Assembly: GCA_027320105.1 (NCBI GenBank)
Contig: DAHVMA010000064.1
Location: forward strand, 1-64,000
Direction of reading: 5' to 3'
From: JAKAQB01 sp027320105
GTDB lineage: Bacteria > Actinomycetota > Acidimicrobiia > Acidimicrobiales > Palsa-688
DNA: 64,000 bases
Position 1 is the stretch's first letter; every line of letters starts with the position of its first letter. Positions 50,343-58,552 of the stretch are shown here, one piece after another. Both the position numbers and the translations under genes were made by a program. The notes below the pieces were generated by a model. That model did no database searches. It saw only the letters and a program-made list of their open reading frames with translations, and was not told the origin of the DNA.

Positions 50343-50636
50343 CTACGACGCCGCGAGCCGCTGGCGGCCGAGCCAGCTCTTGCGCAGCTTCCGCCGCTCC
50401 TCCTCGGAGGTGCCGCCCCAGATCCCCGACTCCTGGTTGGTCGCGAGCGCGAACTCGAGGCAGGCCTGACGTGCCGCGCACTCGTGGCACACGGCCTTCG
50501 CCGCCGCGATCTGCTCCAGCGCCAGGCCGGTCGTCCCTACCGGGAAGAACAGATCCGGGTCGGTATCTCGGCAGGAGGCTCGCTCGCGCCAGTCGTCGAG
50601 ATCCCACTCGATGCTGCGGCTCCAGGTGAGCGCCAA
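50343..50636 (-). CDS. whiB1: WhiB1-type iron-sulfur transcription factor
   Basis: A 97-residue Wbl protein. The four [4Fe-4S] cysteines are C22, C50, C53 and C59, GIWGG at 71-75 is the turn, and RRKLRK afterwards is the basic DNA-binding stretch. It is most like WhiB1, with DPDLFFPVG and the linkage to a PdtaS-type gene. WhiB1 is an essential NO-sensitive regulator that binds the main sigma factor. TTG 50636 has GGAGG six bases upstream. A CRP-like site lies 20 bases further. Confidence 0.92.
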   Translation of the reverse strand: MALTWSRSIEWDLDDWRERASCRDTDPDLFFPVGTTGLALEQIAAAKAVCHECAARQACLEFALATNQESGIWGGTSEEERRKLRKSWLGRQRLAAS

Positions 50637-50655
50637 GACATGCCTCCGGCAGGTT

Positions 50656-50671
50656 TGTGAAAACTTTCACG
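50656..50671. promoter_or_regulatory. CRP-type site upstream of whiB1
   Basis: TGTGA-AAACTT-TCACG, differing from the TGTGA-N6-TCACA consensus at the last base only; GTGAAA-AC-TTTCAC is a perfect palindrome at its core. Mycobacterial whiB1 is controlled by CRP, so conservation of this regulation is likely. Confidence 0.65.
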
Positions 50672-50856
50672 TACCCGGCCAGCTACGCGTGCCGTTCACG
50701 TGGTGGTGGAGTCACTGTACGGCGGGTGCCCCTCAGGTGCAAGGGATGTGGAACCGTTGTTTGCCCAACAAAGCGGGGTGGTGCTCGCCATCGCCCGGGG
50801 CTGCGTGCTCCCGGCCCGCACGCGCGGGCTGCGGAGCGGGGAGGCTGCCGGTCCAC

Positions 50857-51843
50857 CTACCGGGTACCCGGCAGATGGGCGTGGGGGAGGACCAGCCGCA
50901 TGGCGTCGGGCACGTAGCGCACGACCAGCCGGTCGACCTCCCCGACATGGTCGCCGTCCACCTGGTAGGGCAGGGGACGGTGGCCGACGAGCTCGATCGT
51001 GGCGATGCCGCGGCCGGCGACCACACGCCGGCCGCCGGCCAAGGCACCGCCCCGCATCGCCGACAGGGTGACGCCGAGCAGGGTCGGCAGCCCGATCGAC
51101 CGGAAGGCGACCACGCCGAGGCCGTCGCCGAGGCGCAGCCCGGGTAGAAGGTCGATGGGGCGTTGGTTGAAGTACGTGTAGGGGCCGGTGTTGAGGCAGA
51201 CGGCGAGCAGGCCGTCGAGTCCGTCGAGCGCGGCGGCGCCGGCCGGCCTCACGGCCCGGCCACCCCCACCGTCGTCGCCGTCGCCTCCCACATGGATCGT
51301 GAACCACGGCCGCGACCGGTCGACGCCCCGAGCCCACGTCGAGACCGCAGCCGTCACGAACACCGCCGAACCGAGGAAGCGCTTGGCGCCCGCCCGCTTC
51401 TCCACCTCGGCCACCACGGCGGCGTCGTAGCCGGCGCCGACGTGGAACAGGAAGTACCGGCCGTTGGCCTGGCCGAGACCGACGGTCGGGAAGTCACCTG
51501 CGGCGAGCGCCGGCAGCAGCTCGCCGGTGGCCTCGATCGGATCATTGGTCATGCCGAGGCTCCGCGCGAACACGTTCGTGCTCCCTCCGGGGAGCACGGC
51601 GAGGGCCGTGCCGGTGCCTACGAGGCCGTTGGCCGCCTCGTTGAGGGTCCCATCGCCACCGAGCACGACGACGACGTCGGCGCCCTCCGTCGCGGCGCCC
51701 TGGGCCAGCCGGGTGGCGTGGCCCCGCCGGCTCGTCGAGGCGACGGTCACGGCGTGGTCGGCCGCGAGCGCCTTCTGGATCACCACCCGAGCCCTGGCGG
51801 TGACCGACGACGCCGACGCGTTGACGACGAACAGGATGCGCAT
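50857..51843 (-). CDS. Diacylglycerol kinase-family lipid kinase
   Basis: A 328-residue protein of the DagK/LCB5 family. The nucleotide-binding GGDGTLNEAANG lies near 62-73, followed by LPGGSTNVFARSLG, the DagK signature. The insertion GGDGDDGGGGR is a low-complexity loop. It phosphorylates a lipid head group such as diacylglycerol or a sphingoid base; which one is unknown. A similar gene is beside whiB1 in mycobacteria, as I recall. Confidence 0.85.
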   Translation of the reverse strand: MRILFVVNASASSVTARARVVIQKALAADHAVTVASTSRRGHATRLAQGAATEGADVVVVLGGDGTLNEAANGLVGTGTALAVLPGGSTNVFARSLGMTNDPIEATGELLPALAAGDFPTVGLGQANGRYFLFHVGAGYDAAVVAEVEKRAGAKRFLGSAVFVTAAVSTWARGVDRSRPWFTIHVGGDGDDGGGGRAVRPAGAAALDGLDGLLAVCLNTGPYTYFNQRPIDLLPGLRLGDGLGVVAFRSIGLPTLLGVTLSAMRGGALAGGRRVVAGRGIATIELVGHRPLPYQVDGDHVGEVDRLVVRYVPDAMRLVLPHAHLPGTR

Positions 51844-51884
51844 ACGGGTCCCCGACTATTGGACGCGCCAGCTCGGACCGCTTG

Positions 51885-52637
51885 TCAGGAGGACTCTGCC
51901 GACGTGCGGAGCTGGGCGACGCTGCGGGCGAGCAGCCGGGACACGTGCATCTGGGAGATGCCGAGCCGGGTGGCGATCTCCGACTGGGTGAGACCGTCGA
52001 AGAAGCGGAGGTGGAGGATGAGCTGCTCCCGCTCGGGGAGCTGGCGGAGGAGGGGGGAGAGGGTGGCCCGGCGCTCGGCGTCCTCGATCGCCGGGTCGTC
52101 GGCGCCGATGCGCGAGCCGAGGGTCTCGCTCTCGCCGTCTCCGGAGACGGGGGCGTCGAGCGAGGCGAAGCGGTAGGCCTGGCCGGCCTCGAGGGCCTCG
52201 AGGACTTCTTCTTCGGAGACCTCGACCTCGGCCGCCAGTTGGGCGATGGTGGGTGAGCGGCCGAGCTCCTGGCCGAGCGTGGCGACCACCTTGCCGAGGC
52301 GAAGGTAGAGCTCCTGCATACGCCGGGGCGCCCGGATGGCCCAGCCCTTGTCCCGGAAGTGGCGCTTGAGCTCGCCGACGATGGTGTGGGTGGCGTAGGT
52401 GCTGAACTCGACACCCCGGGTGGGGTCGAAGCGGCCGACCGCTTTCAGCAGCCCCAGCGACGCCACTTGAACCAGGTCGTCGAGCGGCTCTCCGCGGTTG
52501 GCGAACCGGCGGGCGAGGTACTCGGCGAGGCCGAGGTGGGCGGCGACGAGCTCGTCGCGCAACGCCACGTCGCCCGTCCGGGCGTACTCGACGAACTTCG
52601 TCCGCAGCTCGTCGCGCTCCGGCGGCGGGGGGGTCAC
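51885..52637 (-). CDS. SigB/SigF-type alternative sigma factor
   Basis: A 250-residue sigma-70 protein of the general stress group. Region 2 includes LAEYLARRFANRGEPLDDLVQVASLGLLKAV and FSTYATHTIVGELKRHFRD; region 4 ends in DGLTQSEIATRLGISQMHVSRLL. Region 1.1 is missing, as in this group. The GTG start overlaps the stop of the anti-sigma-like gene upstream, the classical rsbW-sigF arrangement. Which genes it controls cannot be told. Confidence 0.88.
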   Translation of the reverse strand: MTPPPPERDELRTKFVEYARTGDVALRDELVAAHLGLAEYLARRFANRGEPLDDLVQVASLGLLKAVGRFDPTRGVEFSTYATHTIVGELKRHFRDKGWAIRAPRRMQELYLRLGKVVATLGQELGRSPTIAQLAAEVEVSEEEVLEALEAGQAYRFASLDAPVSGDGESETLGSRIGADDPAIEDAERRATLSPLLRQLPEREQLILHLRFFDGLTQSEIATRLGISQMHVSRLLARSVAQLRTSAESS

Positions 52638-53026
52638 GGCGCCAGGGCGTCATGGCGCCGCTTGACGAGCCGGAACGTCGGTCCGCCGTCCGATGCCCGC
52701 AGGTCGTGCTCGTCGACCAGCGCGTGGAGGATGACCTCGGAGAGCTCGGAGAGGCCGACCTTGCCGTCGGAGCCGTGGAAGTGACCCCTGCCCTCCACAA
52801 CGAGGCTGTCGGTGGCGAGCACGTAGCGGATGGCCACGGTGCCTTCCCTGCCCCCGCTGCCGGTGAGCCCGTAGCACAGCTCGTCGATCGCCAGGCGGAG
52901 GTCCTCGACCTCGTCGAAGGTGAACCCGAGGCGGCTGGCCAGTCCGGCCGCGGTCACCCGGGCGAGCCGGAGGTACTCCGGGCTTGCCGGTACCACCAGC
53001 CGCACCTCGTCGTCGCTCGTGGCCAC
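52634..53026 (-). CDS. RsbW-like anti-sigma factor with a degenerate ATP site
   Basis: A 130-residue HATPase-fold protein from GTG 53026, with GGAGG upstream. RLVVPASPEYLRLARVTAAGLASRLGF and VEDLRLAIDELCYGL follow the RsbW plan. The Asn of the N-box, normally four residues after the Glu, is Gly (E49, G53), and DxGxG is not recognisable, so kinase activity is doubtful although sigma binding is possible. Cotranscribed with the sigma factor by overlap. Confidence 0.75.
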   Translation of the reverse strand: MATSDDEVRLVVPASPEYLRLARVTAAGLASRLGFTFDEVEDLRLAIDELCYGLTGSGGREGTVAIRYVLATDSLVVEGRGHFHGSDGKVGLSELSEVILHALVDEHDLRASDGGPTFRLVKRRHDALAP

Positions 53027-53190
53027 CGGCTCCTCCTTCGGGTTGGTGTGGGGCTGGCTACCCGCAATCGGCTCGGACGTCACGGGGCGGACGTCACGGG
53101 GCGAGCGTGGCGCGGGCGTGAGGGACGCGGGCGGCGCGCCGAGAGGCGTCAAGTGGTGAAAGGTCACCGACGTACGGGAGACTACGCGGC

Positions 53191-53967
53191 ATGAACGTCG
53201 TCGTCTGCGCCAAGCAGATCCCCGACCCGGCCAACCCAGGCCAGCTGTCGCCCGACACGCACACCCTCGTGCGGGAGGGGAAGCTGATGCTGGACGACTC
53301 CGACGCCTACGGCGTGGAGCTGGGTCTCCAGCTCGTCGAGGCGGCGGGGGGTGAGGTGACACTGGTGTCGATGGCACCCCACGCCGAGACTTCGGGGTTG
53401 CGGACGGCGCTCGCGATGGGAGCGGCGAAGGCGATCCTCGTCTCTGACGAAGCACTGGTCGGCTCGGACGCGCTGTCGACGGCGAAGGTGCTGGCCGCCG
53501 CGATCCGCCGTGCCGAGCCGGACCTGATCATCGCCGCTACCGAGTCGACGGACGGCTACACGGGGACGCTGCCCGTGCAGCTCGCCCAGTTGCTCGGCCT
53601 TCCCTCGGTCACCTTCGCCAAGAGGCTCACCGTCGCGGACGGCAAGGTGAGGGCCGACCGCCAGACCGAGTCCGGCTACGACGAGGTGGAGGCCCCCCTG
53701 CCGGCGGTGGTGACGGTGACAGCGGGGGTGGTGGAGCCCAGGTACCCGTCGTTCAAGGGGATCATGGCGGCCAAGAACAAGCCGATCGAGCAGCTCTCGC
53801 TGGCCGACCTCGGCATCGACCCGTCGACGGTGGGATGGGCGGGCGCCCGCCAGGAGGTGGTTTCGGTGGTGGCCGCCGAGGCCCGCGCGGGGGGCGAGAT
53901 CGTGGTGGACGACGGCGATGCCCATGAGCGGATCGTGGCCTTCCTCGAGCAGCTGAAGGTGATCTAG
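53191..53967 (+). CDS. etfB: Electron transfer flavoprotein beta subunit
   Basis: A 258-residue ETF-beta. MNVVVCAKQIPDP opens it, LALMGAAKAI-type text and TESTDGYTGTLPVQLAQLLG form the signature, and FKGIMAAKNKPI is near the end. It takes electrons from acyl-CoA dehydrogenases with EtfA, holding AMP. Its TAG overlaps the etfA GTG by one base. Confidence 0.95.
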   Translation: MNVVVCAKQIPDPANPGQLSPDTHTLVREGKLMLDDSDAYGVELGLQLVEAAGGEVTLVSMAPHAETSGLRTALAMGAAKAILVSDEALVGSDALSTAKVLAAAIRRAEPDLIIAATESTDGYTGTLPVQLAQLLGLPSVTFAKRLTVADGKVRADRQTESGYDEVEAPLPAVVTVTAGVVEPRYPSFKGIMAAKNKPIEQLSLADLGIDPSTVGWAGARQEVVSVVAAEARAGGEIVVDDGDAHERIVAFLEQLKVI

Positions 53968-54926
53968 TGGACAGGATCTGGGTCGTCGTCGACCGCGCCG
54001 GCGAGCGGGTTGCCCCTCTCTCGCTGGAGTTGTTGACCAAGTCGAAAGACCTCGCCGATCGGGTCGAGGGCGTCACCTGGGGCGATGGCGCCCAACTGGC
54101 AGCCGAGGCCGGCTCCTACGGCGCTGCCCTGCTCCATACGGTTGGGGATCTCGGAGGGGGGCTACCGGGGCCAGCGGTGGCGGCGGCGATGGCGGCACGC
54201 GTAGGGGCCGGCGACGCGCCTGGCGCCGTCCTCGTGCCCCACAACTACGACGGGCGGGACATCGCCGGGCGCCTGTCGGCGCTGATCGATCGCCCGGTGC
54301 TGACCAATGTCGTGGGGCTGACCGACGCCGGCGGGCTGCAGACCCAACACCCCATATTCGGGGGAGCCGAGATCCTCACCGCCCGCTTCAGTGGTGATGG
54401 CCCTGGGATCTTCGTGGTGCGGACGAAGTCGTTTGCCGCCGAGGAGTCCGGGGGGGCGGCTGCCATCGTCGACGTGTGGGAAGTCCCCCAACTGGGGGCG
54501 ACCAACGCGGTGAGAGTCGTCGACCGCCACGTGGAGGAACGCGAGGGACCCAAGCTCGACGAGGCCGCCGTGGTGGTCTCCGGCGGCCGCGGCCTGGGCC
54601 AGGCGGATGCCTACCGTATGATCGAGGAGCTCGCAAAGCTCCTCGGTGGGGCGGCCGGGGCGAGTCGTGCCATCGTGGACGCCGGTTGGGTGCCCTACTC
54701 GCACCAGGTGGGCCAGACGGGCAAGACCGTCAAGCCCGCGGTGTACATCGCTGCGGGCATCTCCGGCGCGACTCAGCACATGGTCGGCATGAAGGGCGCC
54801 AGCAACATCATCGCCATCAACAAGGACCAGGAGGCCCCGATCTTCTCGATCGCCGACCTCGGCGTCGTCGGCGACGTCAACAAGGTGCTGCCCAAGCTGA
54901 TCGAGGCGTTGCGGGCCCGGTCCTAG
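53967..54926 (+). CDS. etfA: Electron transfer flavoprotein alpha subunit
   Basis: A 319-residue ETF-alpha with the FAD domain at the C-terminus: VVSGGRGLG, then QVGQTGKTVKPAVYIAAGISG and MVGMKGASNIIAINKD. It carries electrons from acyl-CoA dehydrogenases to the respiratory chain. It ends 4 bases before the convergent SCO1664-like gene. Confidence 0.95.
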   Translation: MDRIWVVVDRAGERVAPLSLELLTKSKDLADRVEGVTWGDGAQLAAEAGSYGAALLHTVGDLGGGLPGPAVAAAMAARVGAGDAPGAVLVPHNYDGRDIAGRLSALIDRPVLTNVVGLTDAGGLQTQHPIFGGAEILTARFSGDGPGIFVVRTKSFAAEESGGAAAIVDVWEVPQLGATNAVRVVDRHVEEREGPKLDEAAVVVSGGRGLGQADAYRMIEELAKLLGGAAGASRAIVDAGWVPYSHQVGQTGKTVKPAVYIAAGISGATQHMVGMKGASNIIAINKDQEAPIFSIADLGVVGDVNKVLPKLIEALRARS

Positions 54927-54930
54927 CCGG

Positions 54931-55665
54931 TCACACGAGCGGCCACGGGTACGGCCGCTCGGTCTGCGGCTCGGGCAGGCGCCGCCGCCGGAGCAGCCGG
55001 TCGGCGCGCGCCATGGCCGCATCGGTCTCCGACGCGCTCAGCCATCGGCCGAGCGCGTCGGAAGGTCCGCTCGCCACGAAGGCAGCCAGGTCGTCGAGGA
55101 CGTCGTCGGCGATCGCCTCGCCCGCCCAGTCCCAGATCACCGTCCGCAACTTGGGGTGCTCGTGGAAGCACAGACCATGGTCGATGCCCCACACGTGCCC
55201 GCCGGCGTCGACCAGGCAGTGCCCGCCCTTGCGGTCGGCGTTGTTGGCCACCACGTCGAACACCGCCATCCGCCGCAGCGCCCCGTGGTACCGCTCGTCC
55301 TCCAGGAGCGTGAAGTAGTGCTGCTCGAAGTCAGCCCGGACGAAGCGCTGCAGGGAACCGACGCCGAGGGGCGCATCCGGCCGCTCGACTGTCTCCGGGA
55401 CCAGCCTCCACCCGAGCTGCTCCGACAGCTCGAAGGCTGCTATCTCCCGCCGGTAGATGCCGCCGGGGAAGTCCCACAACGGCCGCTCAGCGCGCAGCGG
55501 CTTGTAGATGGCGGCCAGCTCCGGAGTGCCGTCGCCGGCCACGGTGCCGACAGAGCAGAGGAACGTGCCGTTGCTGCTCCACGGCATGCGACCCTCGATC
55601 TCGAGCCGTCCGCAGGCCAGCACGGTCAGAGCGTCGGGGATCGGTGGCCGTTCGTCCGAGGGCAT
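54931..55665 (-). CDS. SCO1664-family protein (PI3/4-kinase-like fold)
   Basis: A 244-residue protein of the SCO1664 family. IYKPLRAERPLWDFP carries the Lys of a kinase-like fold, FDVVANNADRKGGH and GIDHGLCFHEHPKLRTVIWDW carry the Asn/Asp pair resembling PI3/4-kinases. Substrate unknown. It is the third gene of the conserved trio with DUF3090 and phosphomutase, usually near mshC in actinobacteria. ATG 55665 lies inside the end of the DUF3090 gene, an overlap of 40 bases. Confidence 0.82.
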   Translation of the reverse strand: MPSDERPPIPDALTVLACGRLEIEGRMPWSSNGTFLCSVGTVAGDGTPELAAIYKPLRAERPLWDFPGGIYRREIAAFELSEQLGWRLVPETVERPDAPLGVGSLQRFVRADFEQHYFTLLEDERYHGALRRMAVFDVVANNADRKGGHCLVDAGGHVWGIDHGLCFHEHPKLRTVIWDWAGEAIADDVLDDLAAFVASGPSDALGRWLSASETDAAMARADRLLRRRRLPEPQTERPYPWPLV

Positions 55666-56123
55666 GAGTGTCCCGCCGGGTCGAGCGGGAAGCCGCACCA
55701 GGGGCATGGCGGGCGCCCCGCCTCGACCAGCTCCTCGCCTCGCTGGATGAGGGATGCGGCTTGTTCCCGGGTGATGCGCACCGCCGCGACGGCGCCCGGT
55801 TCGTCGTCGTCCACGAGCTCCTCGGCGACAACCAGGACCCGGTCGAGGTCGTGGTCGTAGGACAGCTGCATGCCGCCCACCGTCCACGCCGCTTCCGCCG
55901 GCTCGGCCAGCCCGGTCGCCGGCGGGACGGCCCCCGGGGCGGGAAGGTCGGACAGGAGATCGGCCAGCGCCCGGGCCAGCACGGCCACCTGCTGCTTCTC
56001 GACCTTGAGCGTCAACGTCCGCGAGGCGTCAGCGACCTGGAGGTAGAAGGTGCGCCGGCCGGGCTCGCCGACGGTGCCGACGGTCACCCTCCCGCCGTCG
56101 TGGACGTCGAAGGACTCGCTCAC
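55626..56123 (-). CDS. DUF3090 family protein
   Basis: A 165-residue conserved actinobacterial protein. SESFDVHDGGRVTVGTVGEPGRRTFYLQV at the start, KVEKQQVAVLARALADLLS in the middle, and CPWCGFPLDPAGHSCPRTNGH at the end with a Cys-rich zinc-like tail. Function unknown. Start GTG 56123 overlaps the phosphomutase stop. Middle gene of the trio. Confidence 0.85.
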   Translation of the reverse strand: MSESFDVHDGGRVTVGTVGEPGRRTFYLQVADASRTLTLKVEKQQVAVLARALADLLSDLPAPGAVPPATGLAEPAEAAWTVGGMQLSYDHDLDRVLVVAEELVDDDEPGAVAAVRITREQAASLIQRGEELVEAGRPPCPWCGFPLDPAGHSCPRTNGHRSPTL

Positions 56124-56869
56124 GACGGCCGGAGCTCGCCGAGCGAGCCGGTCGAGTTGACGGCGAGGACGGTCGGCCCCGCCGTGGCGTAGCTGATCGC
56201 CGTGACAGAGCACGGTGACACGACGATCCGCTGGAACAGGTCGAGGTGTGCACCCAACGCGTCGGCGACGAGCGCCTTGATCGGATCGGCATGCGAGACG
56301 GCGACGACCGCCTCACCGTGGTGGCGCTGGCACAGCCCGTTGACGGTCTCGATCATGCGCGCCTGCATGCCGGCGAAGGACTCGCCGCAGGGGAAGGTGA
56401 AGCCGCTCGGGTAGCGCTGCACCGCCGTCCACTCGGGCAGCTTCGAGAGGTCCTTCAACGCCGATCCGGTCCAGGCACCGAAGTCGCACTCGAGCAGTCC
56501 CCGCTCGGGCACGACGCTGAGGCCGAGGGCGCGGGCGATCGGTGCGGCGGTCTCCCGGGTGCGCTCGAGCGGCGAGGCGTACACCGCTGCGACCCGAGGG
56601 CGCTGCGGACCGCGCCGGCGGCTCGCAGGGCGCCGCGCCGCGCTGGGGTGGTCGCCGGCGTTCACTCGCGGCCTGGCGGCTGAGGCGGTGACGACCTCGA
56701 GCCACTCGGCGATGCGGGCGGCGGCGGTCTCCGCCTGCGCCCGCCCGGTGTCGGCCAGGTGGAGCCCCTTGGCCCGCCCGGGGAGCACCTGGCCCGTCGT
56801 GGGCGTCACTGCGTGGCGGACCAGCAGGACCAGCGTGGGCGGGGGTGGCTTGGGCCGGGGGGTCGGCAT
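56120..56869 (-). CDS. MSMEG_4193-family histidine phosphatase/phosphomutase
   Basis: A 249-residue histidine-phosphatase-superfamily protein. LLVRHA with H19 is the phosphate acceptor; YASPLERTRETAAPIA and the late VSHADPIKAL give the second His. The unusual insert at residues 60-90 (Arg/Pro-rich) may be disordered. It heads the DUF3090-SCO1664 trio. Substrate unknown. Confidence 0.85.
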   Translation of the reverse strand: MPTPRPKPPPPTLVLLVRHAVTPTTGQVLPGRAKGLHLADTGRAQAETAAARIAEWLEVVTASAARPRVNAGDHPSAARRPASRRRGPQRPRVAAVYASPLERTRETAAPIARALGLSVVPERGLLECDFGAWTGSALKDLSKLPEWTAVQRYPSGFTFPCGESFAGMQARMIETVNGLCQRHHGEAVVAVSHADPIKALVADALGAHLDLFQRIVVSPCSVTAISYATAGPTVLAVNSTGSLGELRPS

Positions 56870-56911
56870 GCGGGACGCCAACCTACCGCCCACCGGCCTA
56901 CTGTCGAGCGG

Positions 56912-57571
56912 GTGGCCCCGCTCGAAGCGCTGGAGGAGGAGATCACCCGCTGCCGCAAGTGCCCTCGGCTCGTCGCCTGGAGGGAGGAGGTGGCCGCGAC
57001 CCGGCGGGCGGTGTTCCGGGAGGAGGAGTACTGGGGCCGGCCGGTTCCCGGCTTCGGTGACCCGGGCGCGCGTGTGGCGGTCGTCGGGCTGGCGCCGGCA
57101 GCGCACGGCGGCAACCGCACCGGGCGGGTGTTCACGGGGGACCGCAGTGGCGACTGGTTGTTCGCCGCTTTGTTCCGCACGGGTTTCGCCAACCAGCCGA
57201 CGAGCGCCCACCGAGGCGACGGCCTGCGCCTCGAGGGGGCGTGGATCACCGCCGCGGTGCGCTGCGCCCCGCCGGCCAACAAGCCGACGGCGGAGGAGCG
57301 CGACCGCTGCGTGCCCTATCTCGGGCGGGAGCTCGGACTGCTGGCTGATGTCGACGTGCTCGTGGCGCTCGGCAGGTTCGCCTGGGATGTGTGCTGCAGG
57401 ATCGAAGGCGTGCGGCCCCGCCCCACCTTCGGCCACGGCGCCGAGGTCGCGGGCCGGCGGCGGATCCTCGGCTCCTACCACCCCAGCCAGCAGAACACCT
57501 TCACCGGCCGGCTGACGCCATCCATGCTCGACGCCGTGTTGTCGCGCGCGGCGCGACTCGCCGGGCGTTAG
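56912..57571 (+). CDS. Uracil-DNA glycosylase, type 5 (UdgB-like)
   Basis: A 219-residue Fe-S glycosylase. C14 and C17 in CRKC, with C118 and C133, form the [4Fe-4S] set. Motif A is GLAPAAHGGNRTGRVF, and SYHPSQQNTFTG near the end is motif C. Family 5 enzymes act on uracil, hypoxanthine and other lesions and lack the catalytic Asp of classical UNG. GTG 56912 follows TACTGT by seven bases, so the message is nearly leaderless. It overlaps the convergent sensor kinase gene by 4 bases. Confidence 0.85.
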   Translation: MAPLEALEEEITRCRKCPRLVAWREEVAATRRAVFREEEYWGRPVPGFGDPGARVAVVGLAPAAHGGNRTGRVFTGDRSGDWLFAALFRTGFANQPTSAHRGDGLRLEGAWITAAVRCAPPANKPTAEERDRCVPYLGRELGLLADVDVLVALGRFAWDVCCRIEGVRPRPTFGHGAEVAGRRRILGSYHPSQQNTFTGRLTPSMLDAVLSRAARLAGR

Positions 57572-58386
57572 GCCCGCTCGACGAGGGGCCCGTCGCTCGG
57601 GCCGAGGACCGGCACCCGGAACCAGAAGACGGTGGCCTGGTCGTCGGATCGCACACCGATCTCGCCGCCGTGGGCGCTGAGCAGCGCCCGGCACAGGAAC
57701 AGGCCGAGCCCGGTCCCGATGGAGGTGTCGCTCCGCTCGAACGGCTCGAACAGCACGGCGGCGTCGGCGAAGCTCAGCCGGCTCCCGGCGGCGGCCGCCT
57801 CGACGGTTGCCATGACCGCGTCGGATCGGACGGTGATGCGGACGGGACCCTCTCCGGCCAGGCGGCGGGCGTGGGCCACGACCTCGGCCGCGACCTGCTC
57901 GAGGCGGGCGGCGTCGCCGACGACGGTCACCGGACCGCCGCCGTCGAAGCAGGCGGCATCCTGCATGGAGCCGACGACGGCGGCGACGAGGGCACGAAGG
58001 TCGAGACGACCGACGACGAGCCGGAGCTGGCCCCGCGCGACCGCGCCGGCGTCGAGGGCGTCGCGGGCGATTCGCTGGAGGTAGGCGACCTGGCGGGCGA
58101 TGGCCGACAGGGCCGTCTCGGTGACCTGGGGCGGCAGGCCGCCGGCCCGCAGCGTCTCCACCCAGCCGGCGATGATGGTGAGCGGCGTACGGAACTCGTG
58201 GGCGATCAGGGTCAGGAACCGGTCACGGGCCTCGTAGGAGGACGGGTCCATGCGACCGTCCAGGCGCAGCTTGCCGCCCTCGACGAACAGGTGCACCCAC
58301 CGCTGGACCAGCTCGGGCTCGACACCCGTATCGTCGGCGACTTGCCCGAGCGGGGTCCCCGCGAGCACGGCCAGCGCTGCATCCAC
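57568..58386 (-). CDS. Sensor histidine kinase with an N-terminal helix-turn-helix-like segment and degenerate ATP site
   Basis: A 272-residue protein. Residues 3-45 (LAVLAGTPLGQVADDTGVEPELVQRWVHLFVEGGK) resemble the helix-turn-helix of IS3 OrfA-type or Trp-repressor-like proteins. The HisKA helix has H63 in AHEFRTPLT. In the ATPase domain the N-box text is AAEVVAHARRLAG with no Asn, and the G1 box (DxGxG) is replaced by AAAAGSRL; only the G2 box GTGLGLFLCR is intact. ATP binding is therefore doubtful. No membrane segment. It may act as a regulator instead of a kinase. Confidence 0.7.
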   Translation of the reverse strand: MDAALAVLAGTPLGQVADDTGVEPELVQRWVHLFVEGGKLRLDGRMDPSSYEARDRFLTLIAHEFRTPLTIIAGWVETLRAGGLPPQVTETALSAIARQVAYLQRIARDALDAGAVARGQLRLVVGRLDLRALVAAVVGSMQDAACFDGGGPVTVVGDAARLEQVAAEVVAHARRLAGEGPVRITVRSDAVMATVEAAAAGSRLSFADAAVLFEPFERSDTSIGTGLGLFLCRALLSAHGGEIGVRSDDQATVFWFRVPVLGPSDGPLVERA

Positions 58387-58552
58387 TCGTCTGTCGGTCG
58401 TGGGCGATCACGTCCCCATGCCTGGCCGGCCACGCCGGCAGCCCATGTCACCCTTACCCGCCCGCAGCGTTGGGCTCACCCACGGAAGCGCCCGCTTTGC
58501 ACGCTGCGCCACCGCCGGCGCCGCCGTAACCCGTGCGGTAGCGTGCCCCGCC

